NCBI RefSeq assembly: GCF_014698835.1 | Contig: NZ_JACJTU010000006.1 | Span: 186,001 to 250,000 of the forward strand | Reading direction: 5' to 3' | Length of the DNA: 64,000 nt | Source: Nostoc paludosum FACHB-159 | GTDB lineage: Bacteria; Cyanobacteriota; Cyanobacteriia; Cyanobacteriales; Nostocaceae | Shown here: positions 8,999 through 18,541 of the stretch, piece by piece | Numbering within the stretch: the stretch's first letter is position 1 | Layout: each line of letters starts with the position of its first letter | Program-made: the position numbers and the translations under genes | The notes under the pieces: generated by a model | What the model saw: only the letters and a program-made list of their open reading frames with translations | Told to the model about the DNA's origin: nothing | The model's database searches: none

Positions 8999-10294
8999 TT
9001 AGGGAAATATCGCCAATTCAGTTTCCGGGTCAAAAAAGTGAATTTTTTCTGGATTTAATGATAACCAAAGTTGTTCGCCAACTTGGACAAATCGCTCTGG
9101 TGGTATTCGTACTTGGAGATAATTATTTGTAGGACTAGGTTGAGAACCAGGTTCAGCAATCCTAACTGACAAGAAGGAATCGTTACCTAAATTTTCTACT
9201 AAATCCACTTGCACTGGTAAATTTTTAGTAGCAGGCATACTCAAATTTAAGTGTTCTGGACGAATGCCTAAAATTAGAGTTTTCCCATCATATTTTTGTA
9301 AAGCTTTTGCCCAAATGTCTGGAAGTGTTAAACGAAACTGCGAATAAGTAATCAACAGCGGGGCATGGAATTTTACAGGAATAAAATTCATCGGTGGCGA
9401 ACCAATGAACTCTGCAACAAAAAGGTTTGCAGGATGATTGTAAATTTCTAATGGAGAATCTACTTGCTGAATTTTACCCTCAGACATAATCGCAATGCGA
9501 TCGCCCATTGTCATCGCTTCGGTTTGGTCGTGGGTGACGTAAATCGTCGTTGTCCCCAGTTGGCGCTGCAATTTTACAATTTGAGCGCGAGTTTCCGCCC
9601 GCAATTTGGCGTCTAAGTTAGAAAGCGGCTCATCCATTAAAAATACTTGGGGATTCCGAGCGATCGCCCTTCCTAATGCAACTCGTTGTCTTTGCCCCCC
9701 AGATAGCTGCTTGGGTAAGCGTTTCAGCAATGTTTCGATTTGTAATAGTTGGGCTACACTACGCACCTGCTCATCTACAGCCCGTTCTTTGTCAGAAATA
9801 TAACGGAGTCCTTTAGGTAGCTTTTTCGTCGCCCCGACGAGGAGATCTTCAGCGAAGTTGGGGAGTGGGGAATGCTGATTTCCGCTATTCTCTAATTGCC
9901 TGCGCCGTAGCCCAAAAGCAATGTTGTCATACACCGTCATGTGGGGATAAAGGGCGTAATTTTGGAACACCATTGCGATGTCGCGTTCTTTGGGTGGTAA
10001 ATCATTAATCAAGCGATCGCCTACCCAAATATTACCTCCAGTCATCACCTCTAGCCCAGCGATTAACCGCAGCAAGGTGCTTTTACCGCAACCAGAAGGG
10101 CCTACCAGCACCATAAATTCCCCATCTGCGATGGTCAAGTTAATCCGCCGCAAAACATTGACGCTTTCTGCACGTTCTCGCGCGGCATCAGTTTTTTCCC
10201 CTCCCTTGAGTGGGGATTGAGTTTGTGAGGTCACTCTTTCCCCTTGACGCGGGGAAAAACTTTTATAAACGTTTTCTAAAATAACTTCAGACAC
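8999..10294 (-). CDS. UgpC/MalK-type ABC transporter ATP-binding protein
   Basis: This 431-residue ATPase has Walker A GPSGCGKST (65-73), Q-loop FQNYALYPH (110-118), signature LSGGQ (197-201), Walker B VFLMDEP with the D-loop SNLDAK, H-loop THDQTEAM, and C-terminal TOBE domains (GIRPEHL). This is the MalK/UgpC/MsiK subfamily, which usually energises sugar or glycerol-3-phosphate importers encoded elsewhere. No permease or binding-protein gene is adjacent. Two segments exceed the family norm: residues 16-44 and about 134-172, both low-complexity and looking like in-frame expansions. The partner transporter is unknown. Confidence 0.9.
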   Translation of the reverse strand: MSEVILENVYKSFSPRQGERVTSQTQSPLKGGEKTDAARERAESVNVLRRINLTIADGEFMVLVGPSGCGKSTLLRLIAGLEVMTGGNIWVGDRLINDLPPKERDIAMVFQNYALYPHMTVYDNIAFGLRRRQLENSGNQHSPLPNFAEDLLVGATKKLPKGLRYISDKERAVDEQVRSVAQLLQIETLLKRLPKQLSGGQRQRVALGRAIARNPQVFLMDEPLSNLDAKLRAETRAQIVKLQRQLGTTTIYVTHDQTEAMTMGDRIAIMSEGKIQQVDSPLEIYNHPANLFVAEFIGSPPMNFIPVKFHAPLLITYSQFRLTLPDIWAKALQKYDGKTLILGIRPEHLNLSMPATKNLPVQVDLVENLGNDSFLSVRIAEPGSQPSPTNNYLQVRIPPERFVQVGEQLWLSLNPEKIHFFDPETELAIFP

Positions 10295-10616
10295 AACTAA
10301 TTATTTGATTAAGAATTGGAAATTGGGCATAGGGCATTGGGGCATTGAGCATTGGGCTAATGACTAATGACACTTTAGCGCCCATAATACACGTTCTATC
10401 TAAATACGAAAAGTTAAAAAAATAGCTTACACCATAAAAAACAAACTACCCTGAATTTTAGGGCTGTCAAAATAATTCGTAATTGATAATACTCGCCTCT
10501 GGCCAGAAGCAAGCTACGTAATTCCTAGTTCCAATTACTGGAGGCTTGTACCCATTAATTACGAATTACGAATTACGAATTACGAATTAGTAATTATTTG
10601 GTCAGGAGGTGTTGTT
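10295..10616. repeat. Intergenic region with heptamer repeats
   Basis: No gene is seen. The divergent promoters of the ABC ATPase and the FAD monooxygenase must lie here. It contains GGCATTG-type repeats (about 10327-10360) and four tandem ATTACGA heptamers (10556-10593). GTCAGGAGGTGTTGTT just before 10617 is a good ribosome binding site for the monooxygenase. Confidence 0.7.
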
Positions 10617-11873
10617 ATGACTACCCATATACCTGCTAATTCTTCTCAAGATCCAAACGTTAACCCTGCTCATGACATTGTAGACGTACAAACTACGGAT
10701 TGTTGCATTGTGGGTGGAGGGCCAGCCGGGGCTGTATTAGCGTTGTTGTTAGCGCGTCAAGGCATTTCTGTGATGCTATTGGAAGCACATAAAGACTTCG
10801 ATCGCGATTTTCGGGGCGATACAATTCATCCATCGGTGATGGAAATTATGGAAGAATTGGGATTAAGCGATCGCTTGCTACAACTTCCCCATACCAAAAT
10901 CCGCCGCCTGAGTATTCAAACTCCCCAAGATACTGTGACATTGGCTGATTTTAGTCATTTAAAAACCCGCTACCCTTATATTACGATGCTTCCCCAGGTG
11001 AAATTCTTGGAGTTCATCACCCAAGAAGCTGAAAAATATCCTAGTTTTCATCTGGTAATGGGTGCGAATGTTCAGGAATTAATTACGGAAAATGGTGTGA
11101 TTCAAGGCGTCCGCTATCGGGGAGGCGGTGGTTGGCATGAAGTCCAGGCAATTCTCACTGTTGGGGCGGATGGTCGTCACTCACGTTTACGAAACTTGGG
11201 TGAATTTGAGTCCGTTGAAACCTCGCCACCAATGGATGTTCTCTGGTTCCGCCTACCCCGTCAGCCAGAAGACCCAGAGGGCGGAATGGGGCGCTTTGGC
11301 CAAGGACACATAATTGCCATGCTTGACCGTGGCGATGAGTGGCAAGTTGCCTATGTTATTCCTAAAGGCGGCTATCAAAAACTACGGGCTGCGGGTTTGG
11401 AGGATTTAAAAAAATCTATTGTGGAAGTGGTGCCGGAATTCCAGCAACGTATCGCAAATTTACATGATTGGTCGCAAGTAGCTTTTCTGTCTGTCGAGTC
11501 CAGTCGCGTCAAACGCTGGTATCATCCAGGGTTATTACTCATCGGTGATGCCGCACATATCATGTCTCCAGTTGGCGGAGTTGGCATTAATTACGCAATT
11601 CAAGATGCTGTAGTCGCAGCGAATGTACTCAGCAAACCACTCAAGAACCGACAAGTACAACTTAGTGACCTCGCAAAAGTACAGCATCAACGGGAGTTAC
11701 CCACACGCATCATTCAAGCATTTCAAACTTTTGTCCAAAAACGGGTATTTGCCCCTGTTCTTAACTCAAATCGCGCCTTTGTACCACCTGGTTTTTTGCG
11801 CTTACCTGTCTTGCGCGACCTCCCAGGAAGGTTGATTGGCTTGGGTGTTTTTCCTGTTCATGTCAAAACTTAA
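10617..11873 (+). CDS. FAD-dependent monooxygenase (p-hydroxybenzoate hydroxylase-like)
   Basis: This 418-residue flavoprotein has the dinucleotide-binding motif DCCIVGGGPAGAVLAL near residue 28, the FAD-contacting VGADGRHSRLR in the middle, and GLLLIGDAAHIMSPVGGVG (about 303-321), the GD motif binding FAD ribityl and NAD(P)H. This set defines class A aromatic-type hydroxylases, including UbiH-, PHBH- and tetracycline-type enzymes. The substrate cannot be read from the sequence. AGGAGG precedes the ATG. There are no pathway neighbours: ssb follows after 389 bp. Confidence 0.88.
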   Translation: MTTHIPANSSQDPNVNPAHDIVDVQTTDCCIVGGGPAGAVLALLLARQGISVMLLEAHKDFDRDFRGDTIHPSVMEIMEELGLSDRLLQLPHTKIRRLSIQTPQDTVTLADFSHLKTRYPYITMLPQVKFLEFITQEAEKYPSFHLVMGANVQELITENGVIQGVRYRGGGGWHEVQAILTVGADGRHSRLRNLGEFESVETSPPMDVLWFRLPRQPEDPEGGMGRFGQGHIIAMLDRGDEWQVAYVIPKGGYQKLRAAGLEDLKKSIVEVVPEFQQRIANLHDWSQVAFLSVESSRVKRWYHPGLLLIGDAAHIMSPVGGVGINYAIQDAVVAANVLSKPLKNRQVQLSDLAKVQHQRELPTRIIQAFQTFVQKRVFAPVLNSNRAFVPPGFLRLPVLRDLPGRLIGLGVFPVHVKT

Positions 11874-12262
11874 TTTTTGCTGAGAATTTTTGATATGTTA
11901 ACGAAGGATGGTACAATTATACTACTCAAATGCAGAATTCAATGCTCATCCCAGTCAGGCGAAGGTGGCGAACAGCATACTTAATGCCGTTCAAAGCGAT
12001 CGCTTGGCTTTTATGCTAAAAAGTAAGAATTCAGAATTCAGAATTCAGGATTCAGAATTAAATTTGTAGCTACTGGTAGATGAATCCAAGGTGAAATACT
12101 AAACTAATTTTCAATTTTATGGTCTTTTAGGTAGCAAGTCCCCATCCTCCACAAAGAGTGATTCTAAATTCTGTATTCTGAATTCTTCATAATATTAATT
12201 GGCGCTGTATAGAAAAACCCCTCTTTTTCAATTGGCACTTTTTTCAGTCAGGAGTAATTTTA
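11874..12262. other. Intergenic region; possible 58-codon ORF and short repeats
   Basis: An open frame at 11908-12084 begins MVQLYYSNAEFNAHPSQAKV but runs into GAATTCA repeats, has GAAGG directly touching the ATG, and resembles nothing I know, so I do not call it a gene. GAATTCA-type repeats occur at about 12030-12055 and 12166-12187. CAGGAG before 12263 is the ssb ribosome binding site. Confidence 0.5.
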
Positions 12263-12829
12263 ATGAACAGCTGCGTTTTAATGGCGGAAATTATTAACGA
12301 GCCACAACTGCGTTACACGGCGGATAATCTGGGAGTCACGGAAATGTTGGTACAGTTTCCGAATTCTCAGAAACCAGAAGATCCGCCAGCAACTCTAAAA
12401 GTTGTGGGTTGGGGGAATTTAGCAACAGAAATTCAGCAAAACTATCACCAAGGCGATCGCGTTATTCTCGTAGGACGTTTAACTATGAATACTGTTGAGC
12501 GTCAAGAAGGTTTTAAAGAAAAACGCGCTGAATTAACAGTACAACAAATCCAATCTGTTGGAGGTAGTTTTAATACTACAACCTTCTCGCAAACCACAAC
12601 TCCATCATTTACCGAAGCTCCACCACGACAAGCACCACCATCTCGTCAGCCAGAGACAAATTTTTCCACCTACGAGTCACAACGTCCAGCACCCACCCCA
12701 GCACCAAGTCCTGTTGGCGTTACTCCCCCGACAAATTATGAACCCACACCCCAACCTGCAAATTACGAGCGAACCACCTACCCAGCGGTGAAACAAGAAG
12801 AACCAGATCCAGATGATATTCCGTTCTAA
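12263..12829 (+). CDS. ssb: Single-stranded DNA-binding protein
   Basis: This 188-residue protein has an OB-fold in residues 1-105 (MNSCVLMAEIINEPQLRYT, LKVVGWGNLA, GDRVILVGRL), then a flexible Pro/Gln/Thr-rich linker (about 110-178), and the acidic tip DPDDIPF that recruits replication and repair proteins. It binds single-stranded DNA during replication, recombination and repair. Length and layout are typical of cyanobacterial SSBs. A stem-loop terminator follows at 12906-12936. Cyanobacteria can have more than one SSB paralogue, and I cannot say whether this is the main one. Confidence 0.93.
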   Translation: MNSCVLMAEIINEPQLRYTADNLGVTEMLVQFPNSQKPEDPPATLKVVGWGNLATEIQQNYHQGDRVILVGRLTMNTVERQEGFKEKRAELTVQQIQSVGGSFNTTTFSQTTTPSFTEAPPRQAPPSRQPETNFSTYESQRPAPTPAPSPVGVTPPTNYEPTPQPANYERTTYPAVKQEEPDPDDIPF

Positions 12830-13672
12830 AGTTGGTAGTTTTGCATGTATTCAACTTGCTAAACATACTTAGCAACAAGTATTACGATTAAATAATTTCT
12901 ACAAGTAGCCATCCTTGAGGATGTGCTATTTTTTTATCTGCGTTTGCAAAAATTCACGATAAATCCCTATTGGTCCATTCTTATTGCGATGTAATCTCAT
13001 TAATTTTTGAACAATACACTCATCAAATTGTTTCGCTGCCATTTAGTTATATCAATTACTAAATAAATTCTTTGATTCTCCGGGATTTTTTCATTTAACA
13101 AGGTTTGTATTATCGCAAACTAAATTGTCTGTATATTCATGATTGGTAATGATAATAATCTTTGAGTTTTATTGCGTCTACTTTAAAATAATATTGGTAT
13201 CGGTAAGGCATTTGCTATTTTTTCTAGGCTGACTTTTTTAATATCTTGTACTACATTAATCAGCAGGTTTAAAAACAATAATTGACACTCAGATAGTTGA
13301 TTTTATAAGTAGGTTTGATACAACAGAGGTAACATTTTTAATAGATAGGTCTTCTTGACAATGATTGACCTATCTTTTTCTACCATAATTCGGTCAAACC
13401 TTTATAGAATCTGCAATTTAGGCTGTATGTTGCCCCCTCAGCCAGAACCTAGTACCCTAATTACTCGATAACGATTGTTCAATATATTCAGTATTATTAT
13501 AAAATCCGCATTTTATAAATTAAAACTATTTGATTATAGCATGATTCTATACTCAGATTTAATTGAATATACAGTTGTTAATTGGAATCCAAAATTTTTA
13601 AATAATTAATCATAATAATTATTTTTTAGAGAAAATTAGCTTTAACTAAACATTTTGCAATCAACTAAATTT
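12830..13672. other. AT-rich intergenic region without a convincing gene
   Basis: Apart from the ssb terminator at 12906-12936 nothing certain is seen in these 840 bases. A 38-codon minus-strand ORF (12926-13042, starting MAAKQFDECIVQ) overlaps that terminator and lacks a ribosome binding site, so it may be a gene remnant or chance. The rest is AT-rich with many stops in all frames. Confidence 0.6.
12906..12936 (+). terminator. Rho-independent terminator of ssb
   Basis: TAGCCATCC pairs with GGATGTGCTA around the loop TTGA, with one bulged T, followed by a run of seven or more T. Located about 75 bp after the ssb stop. Confidence 0.82.
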
Positions 13673-14155
13673 ATGAATGCAGGCAAAAATAATACCACGT
13701 TGAATTTGTATTTACAATTAGAAAACAAGGGAAAAATTTTATACTTTGAACTCAAAGAGCAACAACATATATTAGGGCGCGATCGCGCTTTTGCCGATCT
13801 AGTTGTCCCTATAGATTGGCAACTTGTAGGCAGATATCAAGCTCTCTTACGCAAAGATGGCGAAGATTATCGCATTTATGATGGAAATGGTGAAAAACCT
13901 AGTACCAATGGGCTTTATATCAATCAGATCCGCATAACTCCAGAATCTGGCTATAGCCTCAAAAACGGCACAGAAATTCGCATTGGTCAGAACTCTCAAG
14001 ACCAGATAGTACTGAAATACTATAATCAAACCCAGCCCTCAGCGAACAATACATGGTGTTTTTATAAATGGGCAAAAAGTCAATGGCACTGCTGTATTGT
14101 CAGCAGGAGCAACAATTCGCATTGGGCCATTTACACTGGTGCTGCGTGGCGATGA
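13673..14155 (+). pseudogene. FHA domain fragment: frameshifted N-terminus of an FHA/ABC-2 transporter
   Basis: From the ATG at 13673 the frame encodes one complete FHA domain: HILGRD (phosphopeptide-binding Arg), VGRYQALL, STNGLYINQIRI and LKNGTEIRIGQN, to about residue 120. After about 14035 it reads off frame and ends in an unrelated tail. In the other frame, from 14016, the DNA encodes only the last third of a second FHA domain (HGVFINGQKVNGTAVLSAGATIRIGPFTL) that runs straight into the ABC ATPase below. The family has two FHA domains before the ATPase, so part of the second FHA domain has been deleted together with a frame change around 14030-14055. Confidence 0.72.
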
Positions 14156-15881
14156 GTTACAAATACTCGATCGCGGAAATAAAATTCGCTTGGATGCTTG
14201 CAATCTAGTAATTCAAGATCGAGACAAGCGGCGATTGGATGATATTTCCATACCCATTGAACCCGGACAGTTTGTCGCCTTGGTGGGGGGAAGTGGTGCT
14301 GGGAAGTCAACTTTGATGCGGACGCTATTAGGAGTTGAGCAAACAACCCAAGGCGTAGTTTATTTAAATGGGGAAAATTTGCGGAACAATTTCAACATGT
14401 ACCGCACGCACATTGGTTACGTACCCCAAGACGACATTATTCACCAAGAACTCACCGTGTCTGAAGTTCTCACCTATGCTGCCAAGCTGCGACTACCGCC
14501 GGATATTGATGTGACTCAGGTGGTGGAAAAGACTTTACAAGATGTAGAAATGTCCCATCGTCGGGATGCTAAGGTGTCTGAACTCAGTGGAGGACAGCGG
14601 AAGCGGGTAAGTATTGGGGTGGAATTACTAGCCGATCCGAAGTTATTTTTCTTAGATGAACCAACTTCTGGACTCGATCCGGGATTGGATAAAAAGATGA
14701 TGCAGCTGTTACGCAAATTAGCCGATCAGGGACGGACGGTTATTTTGGTGACTCATGCAACGACGAATATTAAATTGTGCGATCGCGTTGTGTTTCTCGG
14801 TCGAGGAGGAAAGCTATGTTATTTTGGCCCTGCTAGTGAATGTTTACAGTTTTTTGGCGTTAAAGATGACTTTGCCGACATTTATAATCAGCTAGAAAAA
14901 CCAGAAAACATCATCGACCAAGCTAACAAATTTCGGCAATCAGATGATTATCGACGCTATATTGATAACCGTCTCAATTCTGGCACTCAATTACGAGAGT
15001 CAAATATTGTCAATAATCATAGTCATGGCATTTCTTTTTGGGAACAGTTTAAGATTTTAGCCCAACGTTACTTTCAAATTCAAAAGCGCGATCGCGTGAA
15101 CCTCGCTTTAGCACTTTTAACAGCACCTATTAGTATTAGTTTAATGACATTCGCTATCCAAAATAAAGACCCTTTAGTATTAGGAGAACAACCAGATCCG
15201 ACTCTTGCACCTTTAGCTTTGCGTGTCTTATTTGTTTTTACTTGTGCTGCCTTATGGGTAGGACTTTCTAGCTCATTACAAGAAATTGTCAAAGAGTCAG
15301 CGATTTACCTGCGAGAACGGTTAGTAAATTTAGGTTTATTTGCTTATCTTGCTTCTAAAGTTGCAATTCTTTCAGTTTTAGCAGGATTACAAACTCTGTT
15401 AATGACAGCAGTGATTTTCCTCTTTTTTAAATCCCCACAACCAGAATTAATTTCTTGGCAATGGGGATTAATTATAACTACATTTTTGACACTTGTAACT
15501 AGTTTTAGTCTGGGTTTATTTGTTTCAGCATTTGTCAAAAATACTAGTCAAGCCAATAGTGCTTTACCCTTGTTGCTGCTTCCTCAATTTATCTTTTCTG
15601 GCGTTTTATTCAAAATGGAAGGTATTGCCAGTAAAGTTTCTTGGTTAATGCTGAGTCGTTGGTCAGTAGGTGCTTACGGTACTTTGGTTAACCTTAATCA
15701 ACTGGTTCCCGAACCGATTAAATTACCTGATGGTAGTACGCTTCCCCAACCATTTGAACCAACATCTGTTTATGAAGCAACATGGTCTAATTTGAGTTTG
15801 AATTGGAGTATTTTATGTTTACACGCATTTATTTATTTAACTATGACATTTTATTTACAAAAGCGGAAAGATATTTTTTGA
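14097..15881 (+). CDS. ABC-2 type transporter: ATPase-permease half transporter (downstream part of split FHA/ABC gene)
   Basis: The open frame begins with the end of an FHA domain, then an ABCG-like ATPase: Walker A GGSGAGKST, Q-loop YVPQDDIIHQ, signature LSGGQRKRVS, Walker B KLFFLDEPTSGLD, H-loop VTHAT. From about residue 330 there is a six-helix ABC-2 permease (from FKILAQRYFQIQKRD to the end). ABCG-type exporters act as dimers; FHA regions bind phosphothreonine, so activity may answer to Ser/Thr kinases such as the one encoded next (15928-17634). Only a TTG at 14097 is available as a start near the break, with no ribosome binding site. Translation may therefore depend on reinitiation or frameshifting after the upstream FHA ORF, or the gene may be inactive. 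Confidence 0.75.
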   Translation: MSAGATIRIGPFTLVLRGDELQILDRGNKIRLDACNLVIQDRDKRRLDDISIPIEPGQFVALVGGSGAGKSTLMRTLLGVEQTTQGVVYLNGENLRNNFNMYRTHIGYVPQDDIIHQELTVSEVLTYAAKLRLPPDIDVTQVVEKTLQDVEMSHRRDAKVSELSGGQRKRVSIGVELLADPKLFFLDEPTSGLDPGLDKKMMQLLRKLADQGRTVILVTHATTNIKLCDRVVFLGRGGKLCYFGPASECLQFFGVKDDFADIYNQLEKPENIIDQANKFRQSDDYRRYIDNRLNSGTQLRESNIVNNHSHGISFWEQFKILAQRYFQIQKRDRVNLALALLTAPISISLMTFAIQNKDPLVLGEQPDPTLAPLALRVLFVFTCAALWVGLSSSLQEIVKESAIYLRERLVNLGLFAYLASKVAILSVLAGLQTLLMTAVIFLFFKSPQPELISWQWGLIITTFLTLVTSFSLGLFVSAFVKNTSQANSALPLLLLPQFIFSGVLFKMEGIASKVSWLMLSRWSVGAYGTLVNLNQLVPEPIKLPDGSTLPQPFEPTSVYEATWSNLSLNWSILCLHAFIYLTMTFYLQKRKDIF

Positions 15882-15927
15882 TTCAGAAGTCAGAATTCAG
15901 AAGTCAGAATAAAAAACAAATGTAATT

Positions 15928-17634
15928 CTACTTTGCGCCAGTTATAACCCATCTACTATTTCCCTCATCCCATAAAAGAAAGAAACTCACAGAGCTAGAT
16001 GATTGTTTGCCATTTTTAAGTAAGTATCTCAATTGAGCATTAACTGTAGCTGTTTCTGAATTATTTTCTATTAAACTCACTTGTTCAACATCTACATTTT
16101 CTACTTGTCCTCCCCACCAATCAATATAAGAAAGATAACCTTTGGGGTGAAGACGTTGATTATTTTGATAGCTAGGAGATAACAGATTCCACGCTTCTTT
16201 ATATTCGCCATTATTAATAGTTTGATAATAATCTTCCACTGCTTCTTCTGGTGAGGGTCGATTAATTTGTTGTTGTGTCGAAGTAGGTTGCTGTTGAACA
16301 GGAGGCGTAGTTTGTTGCACAACTGGAGAATCAACAGGCTGTTGAACAGGAGATGTAGTTTGTTGCACAACTGGAGAATCAACAGGTTCTTGAACAGATG
16401 GTGTAGTTTGTTGTGCAACTGGAGAATCAATAGGCTGTTGAGAACTTATCGATGGTGGGACGTTTTTGTCATTACTATTTGTTGAAAGTTCAGTTGATGA
16501 AGGTGTAGACTCCGCTATTGGTTGATTTGATTTATTAAGAGCAAAACCAATAACTATAGAACTACCAATTAAACCACCAGCAATTAAACTACCGAGAAGG
16601 ATTCCCTTTTGTCCACTCTTGTGTGCAGTATTTTGATGGGTAGGTTGATTGCTAGAACCTGGACTGACAGCAACTGTATTTTGTAGTGTTGCAGGAGGTT
16701 GTACGTTGACTACCGGCGGTTGATTATAAGGTACTGTTGGCGCTACTGGCGGTTGATTATAAGGTACTGTTGGTGCTACTGGTGGTTGATTATAAGGTAC
16801 TGTTGGCGCTACTGGCCCAAATTGCAAGGCGTCTAGCATTTCTCTGGCTGTGGCGAAACGATCGCGTGGATGGTAGGCGATCGCTCGATCTATGACTCCT
16901 GCTAATGTAGGACTAATACTCAAAGCATGTCTGTGCCAAATAATTTCTCCGCTACGTGAATCTGTCTCTAATTCTTGTGGTTGTTTTCCAGTGAGAAGAT
17001 AAATTGCTGTCATTCCCAAACTGTATAAATCACTCGAATAAACCGGTCTACCTGCGGCTTGTTCGCTTGGCATATATCCCGGTGTACCAATCACAATCGA
17101 ACTCGTAGGTAATCCTTGGGAATTCACCACTGTTCCCATCGATTCGCGGACAGCACCGAAATCAATCAGCACTGCTTTATGGTCTCGATGACGCAAAATG
17201 ATGTTATCTGGCTTGATATCTCGATGGACAATCCGCTGATTGTGTACTTGTTCTAGTACTGGTAATAAATTTATTAATATTTCTCTGACGGCGCTTTCAC
17301 TTAATAAGCCTTGTTCTTGGACTTTCGCTGTTAAGGTATCACCTTCTATCCACTCTTGAACCAAGTAAAATTGTCCATTTGACTGAAAATAAGCAAACAG
17401 AGTCGGAATTTGGTTACTTGTACCGCCTAAGTCTTCTAAAATTGCCGCTTCCCGCTGAAATCTTTCTTGCACTAACTGATAAATTTGCGGGTTGTTTTGA
17501 ATTGGTCTTAGCTGTTTAATTACACAACGGCGGTTGGAAGGCATTTGGGTATCTTCCGCTAAGAAAGTTTCACCAAATCCACCGCTTCCTAAAGTCCGAA
17601 TAACTCGATAGCGGTCGTTTAGCAGTGTTTCCAT
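15928..17634 (-). CDS. Transmembrane serine/threonine protein kinase with repeat linker and NTF2-like C-terminal domain
   Basis: This 568-residue protein has a Hanks-type kinase domain (residues 1-270): glycine loop LGSGGFGETF, catalytic Lys in CVIKQL, HRDIKPDN, DFGAVRE, and GTPGYMPSEQ. Then come three tandem 11-residue repeats (PYNQPPVAPTV, encoded by near-identical 33-bp repeats at about 16715-16815), one membrane helix (about 345-365) and a Gln/Pro/Thr linker with three 16-residue repeats (PVDSPVVQQTTxPVQQ). It ends in an NTF2/DUF4878-like domain (about 455-568) that should sit outside the cytoplasm as a sensor. It is convergent with the FHA/ABC transporter, a plausible phosphorylation partner. 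Confidence 0.92.
   Translation of the reverse strand: METLLNDRYRVIRTLGSGGFGETFLAEDTQMPSNRRCVIKQLRPIQNNPQIYQLVQERFQREAAILEDLGGTSNQIPTLFAYFQSNGQFYLVQEWIEGDTLTAKVQEQGLLSESAVREILINLLPVLEQVHNQRIVHRDIKPDNIILRHRDHKAVLIDFGAVRESMGTVVNSQGLPTSSIVIGTPGYMPSEQAAGRPVYSSDLYSLGMTAIYLLTGKQPQELETDSRSGEIIWHRHALSISPTLAGVIDRAIAYHPRDRFATAREMLDALQFGPVAPTVPYNQPPVAPTVPYNQPPVAPTVPYNQPPVVNVQPPATLQNTVAVSPGSSNQPTHQNTAHKSGQKGILLGSLIAGGLIGSSIVIGFALNKSNQPIAESTPSSTELSTNSNDKNVPPSISSQQPIDSPVAQQTTPSVQEPVDSPVVQQTTSPVQQPVDSPVVQQTTPPVQQQPTSTQQQINRPSPEEAVEDYYQTINNGEYKEAWNLLSPSYQNNQRLHPKGYLSYIDWWGGQVENVDVEQVSLIENNSETATVNAQLRYLLKNGKQSSSSVSFFLLWDEGNSRWVITGAK
16715..16815 (-). repeat. Three 33-bp tandem repeats inside the kinase gene
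   Basis: The units encode PYNQPPVAPTV and differ at only a few bases, so they are prone to copy-number change by slippage. They lengthen the linker between the kinase domain and the membrane helix. Confidence 0.85.
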
Positions 17635-17710
17635 AAATTAGCACTAGTAACTATAAGGGTGTTTTGTGGTATCGTTTTATCTACTTTAGTTTGTATCTGA
17701 TTTTTTTTTC

Positions 17711-17839
17711 CTATAGCAGTCCTAAATAATTTGTGAAAATTACATATCTCTTTCTTCTTTCTTACCTTTGCGTCCTTGGCGTTCTTGGCGGTTCGTTTCC
17801 TTATCCATATTTTTCACGACTCATTTAGGATGGCTATAG
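17711..17839. mobile_element. MITE-like element, copy 1 of a family in this window
   Basis: The left end CTATAGCAGTCCTAAATAAT...TGTGAAAAT (17711-17740) is inversely repeated at the right end (17809-17839, complement CTATAGCCATCCTAAATGAG and on). The element is about 129 bp, non-coding, with CGTCCTTGGCGTTCTTGGCGG repeats inside. Similar ends occur at 35889-36003, 43758-43871 and (one end) about 53388-53422. Confidence 0.68.
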
Positions 17840-18018
17840 CAGCAATATAAATATTACTGAATATAATACCCATGAGAGTGAGAATCAGAAAATAGCGCTG
17901 CCCACTCAATAAGTGAGAAGCGCTATGCTTTTAGTAATGAAAATATTGCTATTTTGACGTTTTTCAGACGCGATCGCCACGCTGTTATAATACCTGAATT
18001 CACCAGCAAAAAATATTT
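17840..18018. other. Intergenic sequence after the MITE-like element
   Basis: No gene seen. A GC-richer palindrome-like stretch GCGCTGCCCACTC...GAGAAGCGCTATG (about 17896-17925) and CAGCAAAAAATATTTCTACTGCTG near 18003-18027 may form the terminator of the small minus-strand gene that ends at 18019. Confidence 0.35.
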
Positions 18019-18186
18019 CTACTGCTGGTCTTCTCGATCCTTAGGCTTGGATCTTTGACGATGTTGTTCGACTTGTTGATCGACGGTTTCTTTGATTTTT
18101 CGCTCAGTCGCGTCCATTGCAGAATATTTAAAGCGGTTGAGTATGCTACTGAATAAGTTACCAAAGAATCTCTCAATTTCTTGCAT
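18019..18186 (-). CDS. Small charged protein of unknown function
   Basis: From the ATG at 18186 this encodes 55 residues: an amphipathic N-terminal helix (MQEIERFFGNLFSSILNRFK) and a charged helical C-terminus (EQHRQRSKPKDREDQQ). The frame extends five codons further to a TTG at 18201, but GAGG about 10 bases before the ATG supports the shorter form. I do not recognise a family. It could be a peripheral membrane or ribosome-associated small protein. Confidence 0.55.
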   Translation of the reverse strand: MQEIERFFGNLFSSILNRFKYSAMDATERKIKETVDQQVEQHRQRSKPKDREDQQ

Positions 18187-18541
18187 GATTTTATACCTCA
18201 ATATTTAAAGGTAAATTATTGACTCTATATAGTAATCCGCTTTGATTTTTGAATTTATTTGTCTAGATAGGGAGTAGGAAATCAACCTTTTTGGATTGAG
18301 GGCAAGTTTTTTCAAAAATCAAATAGGAGTCCTAGTATTTGGTTTTGCACTTTCTGGTAGAAGTTGGAAATCAAACGCTAAACTGTTTTTTTGAAGTATC
18401 TATTAGCTTCTTAGCCTCTCTGGGTGATAGATTCAAACCCGTTAGACATCCATCTATTGTAAGATACTTAAAGTAATAAATTTGACTTGATAATAATTCG
18501 TAATTCGTAATTCGTAATTCGTAATTAAAAGTACAAAAAAT
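18187..18541. other. Intergenic region with ATTCGTA heptamers
   Basis: No gene is seen. Four tandem ATTCGTA heptamers occur at about 18495-18526, just downstream of the Uma2 gene. Confidence 0.6.

Noticed and set aside
11908..12084. 58-codon ORF MVQLYYSNAEFNAHPSQAKV and on
   Set aside because: Runs into GAATTCA repeats, GAAGG touches the ATG, and no family was recognised. Could be re-examined with a homology search.
12926..13042. 38-codon minus-strand ORF MAAKQFDECIVQ and on
   Set aside because: Overlaps the ssb terminator and lacks a ribosome binding site; possibly a gene remnant.
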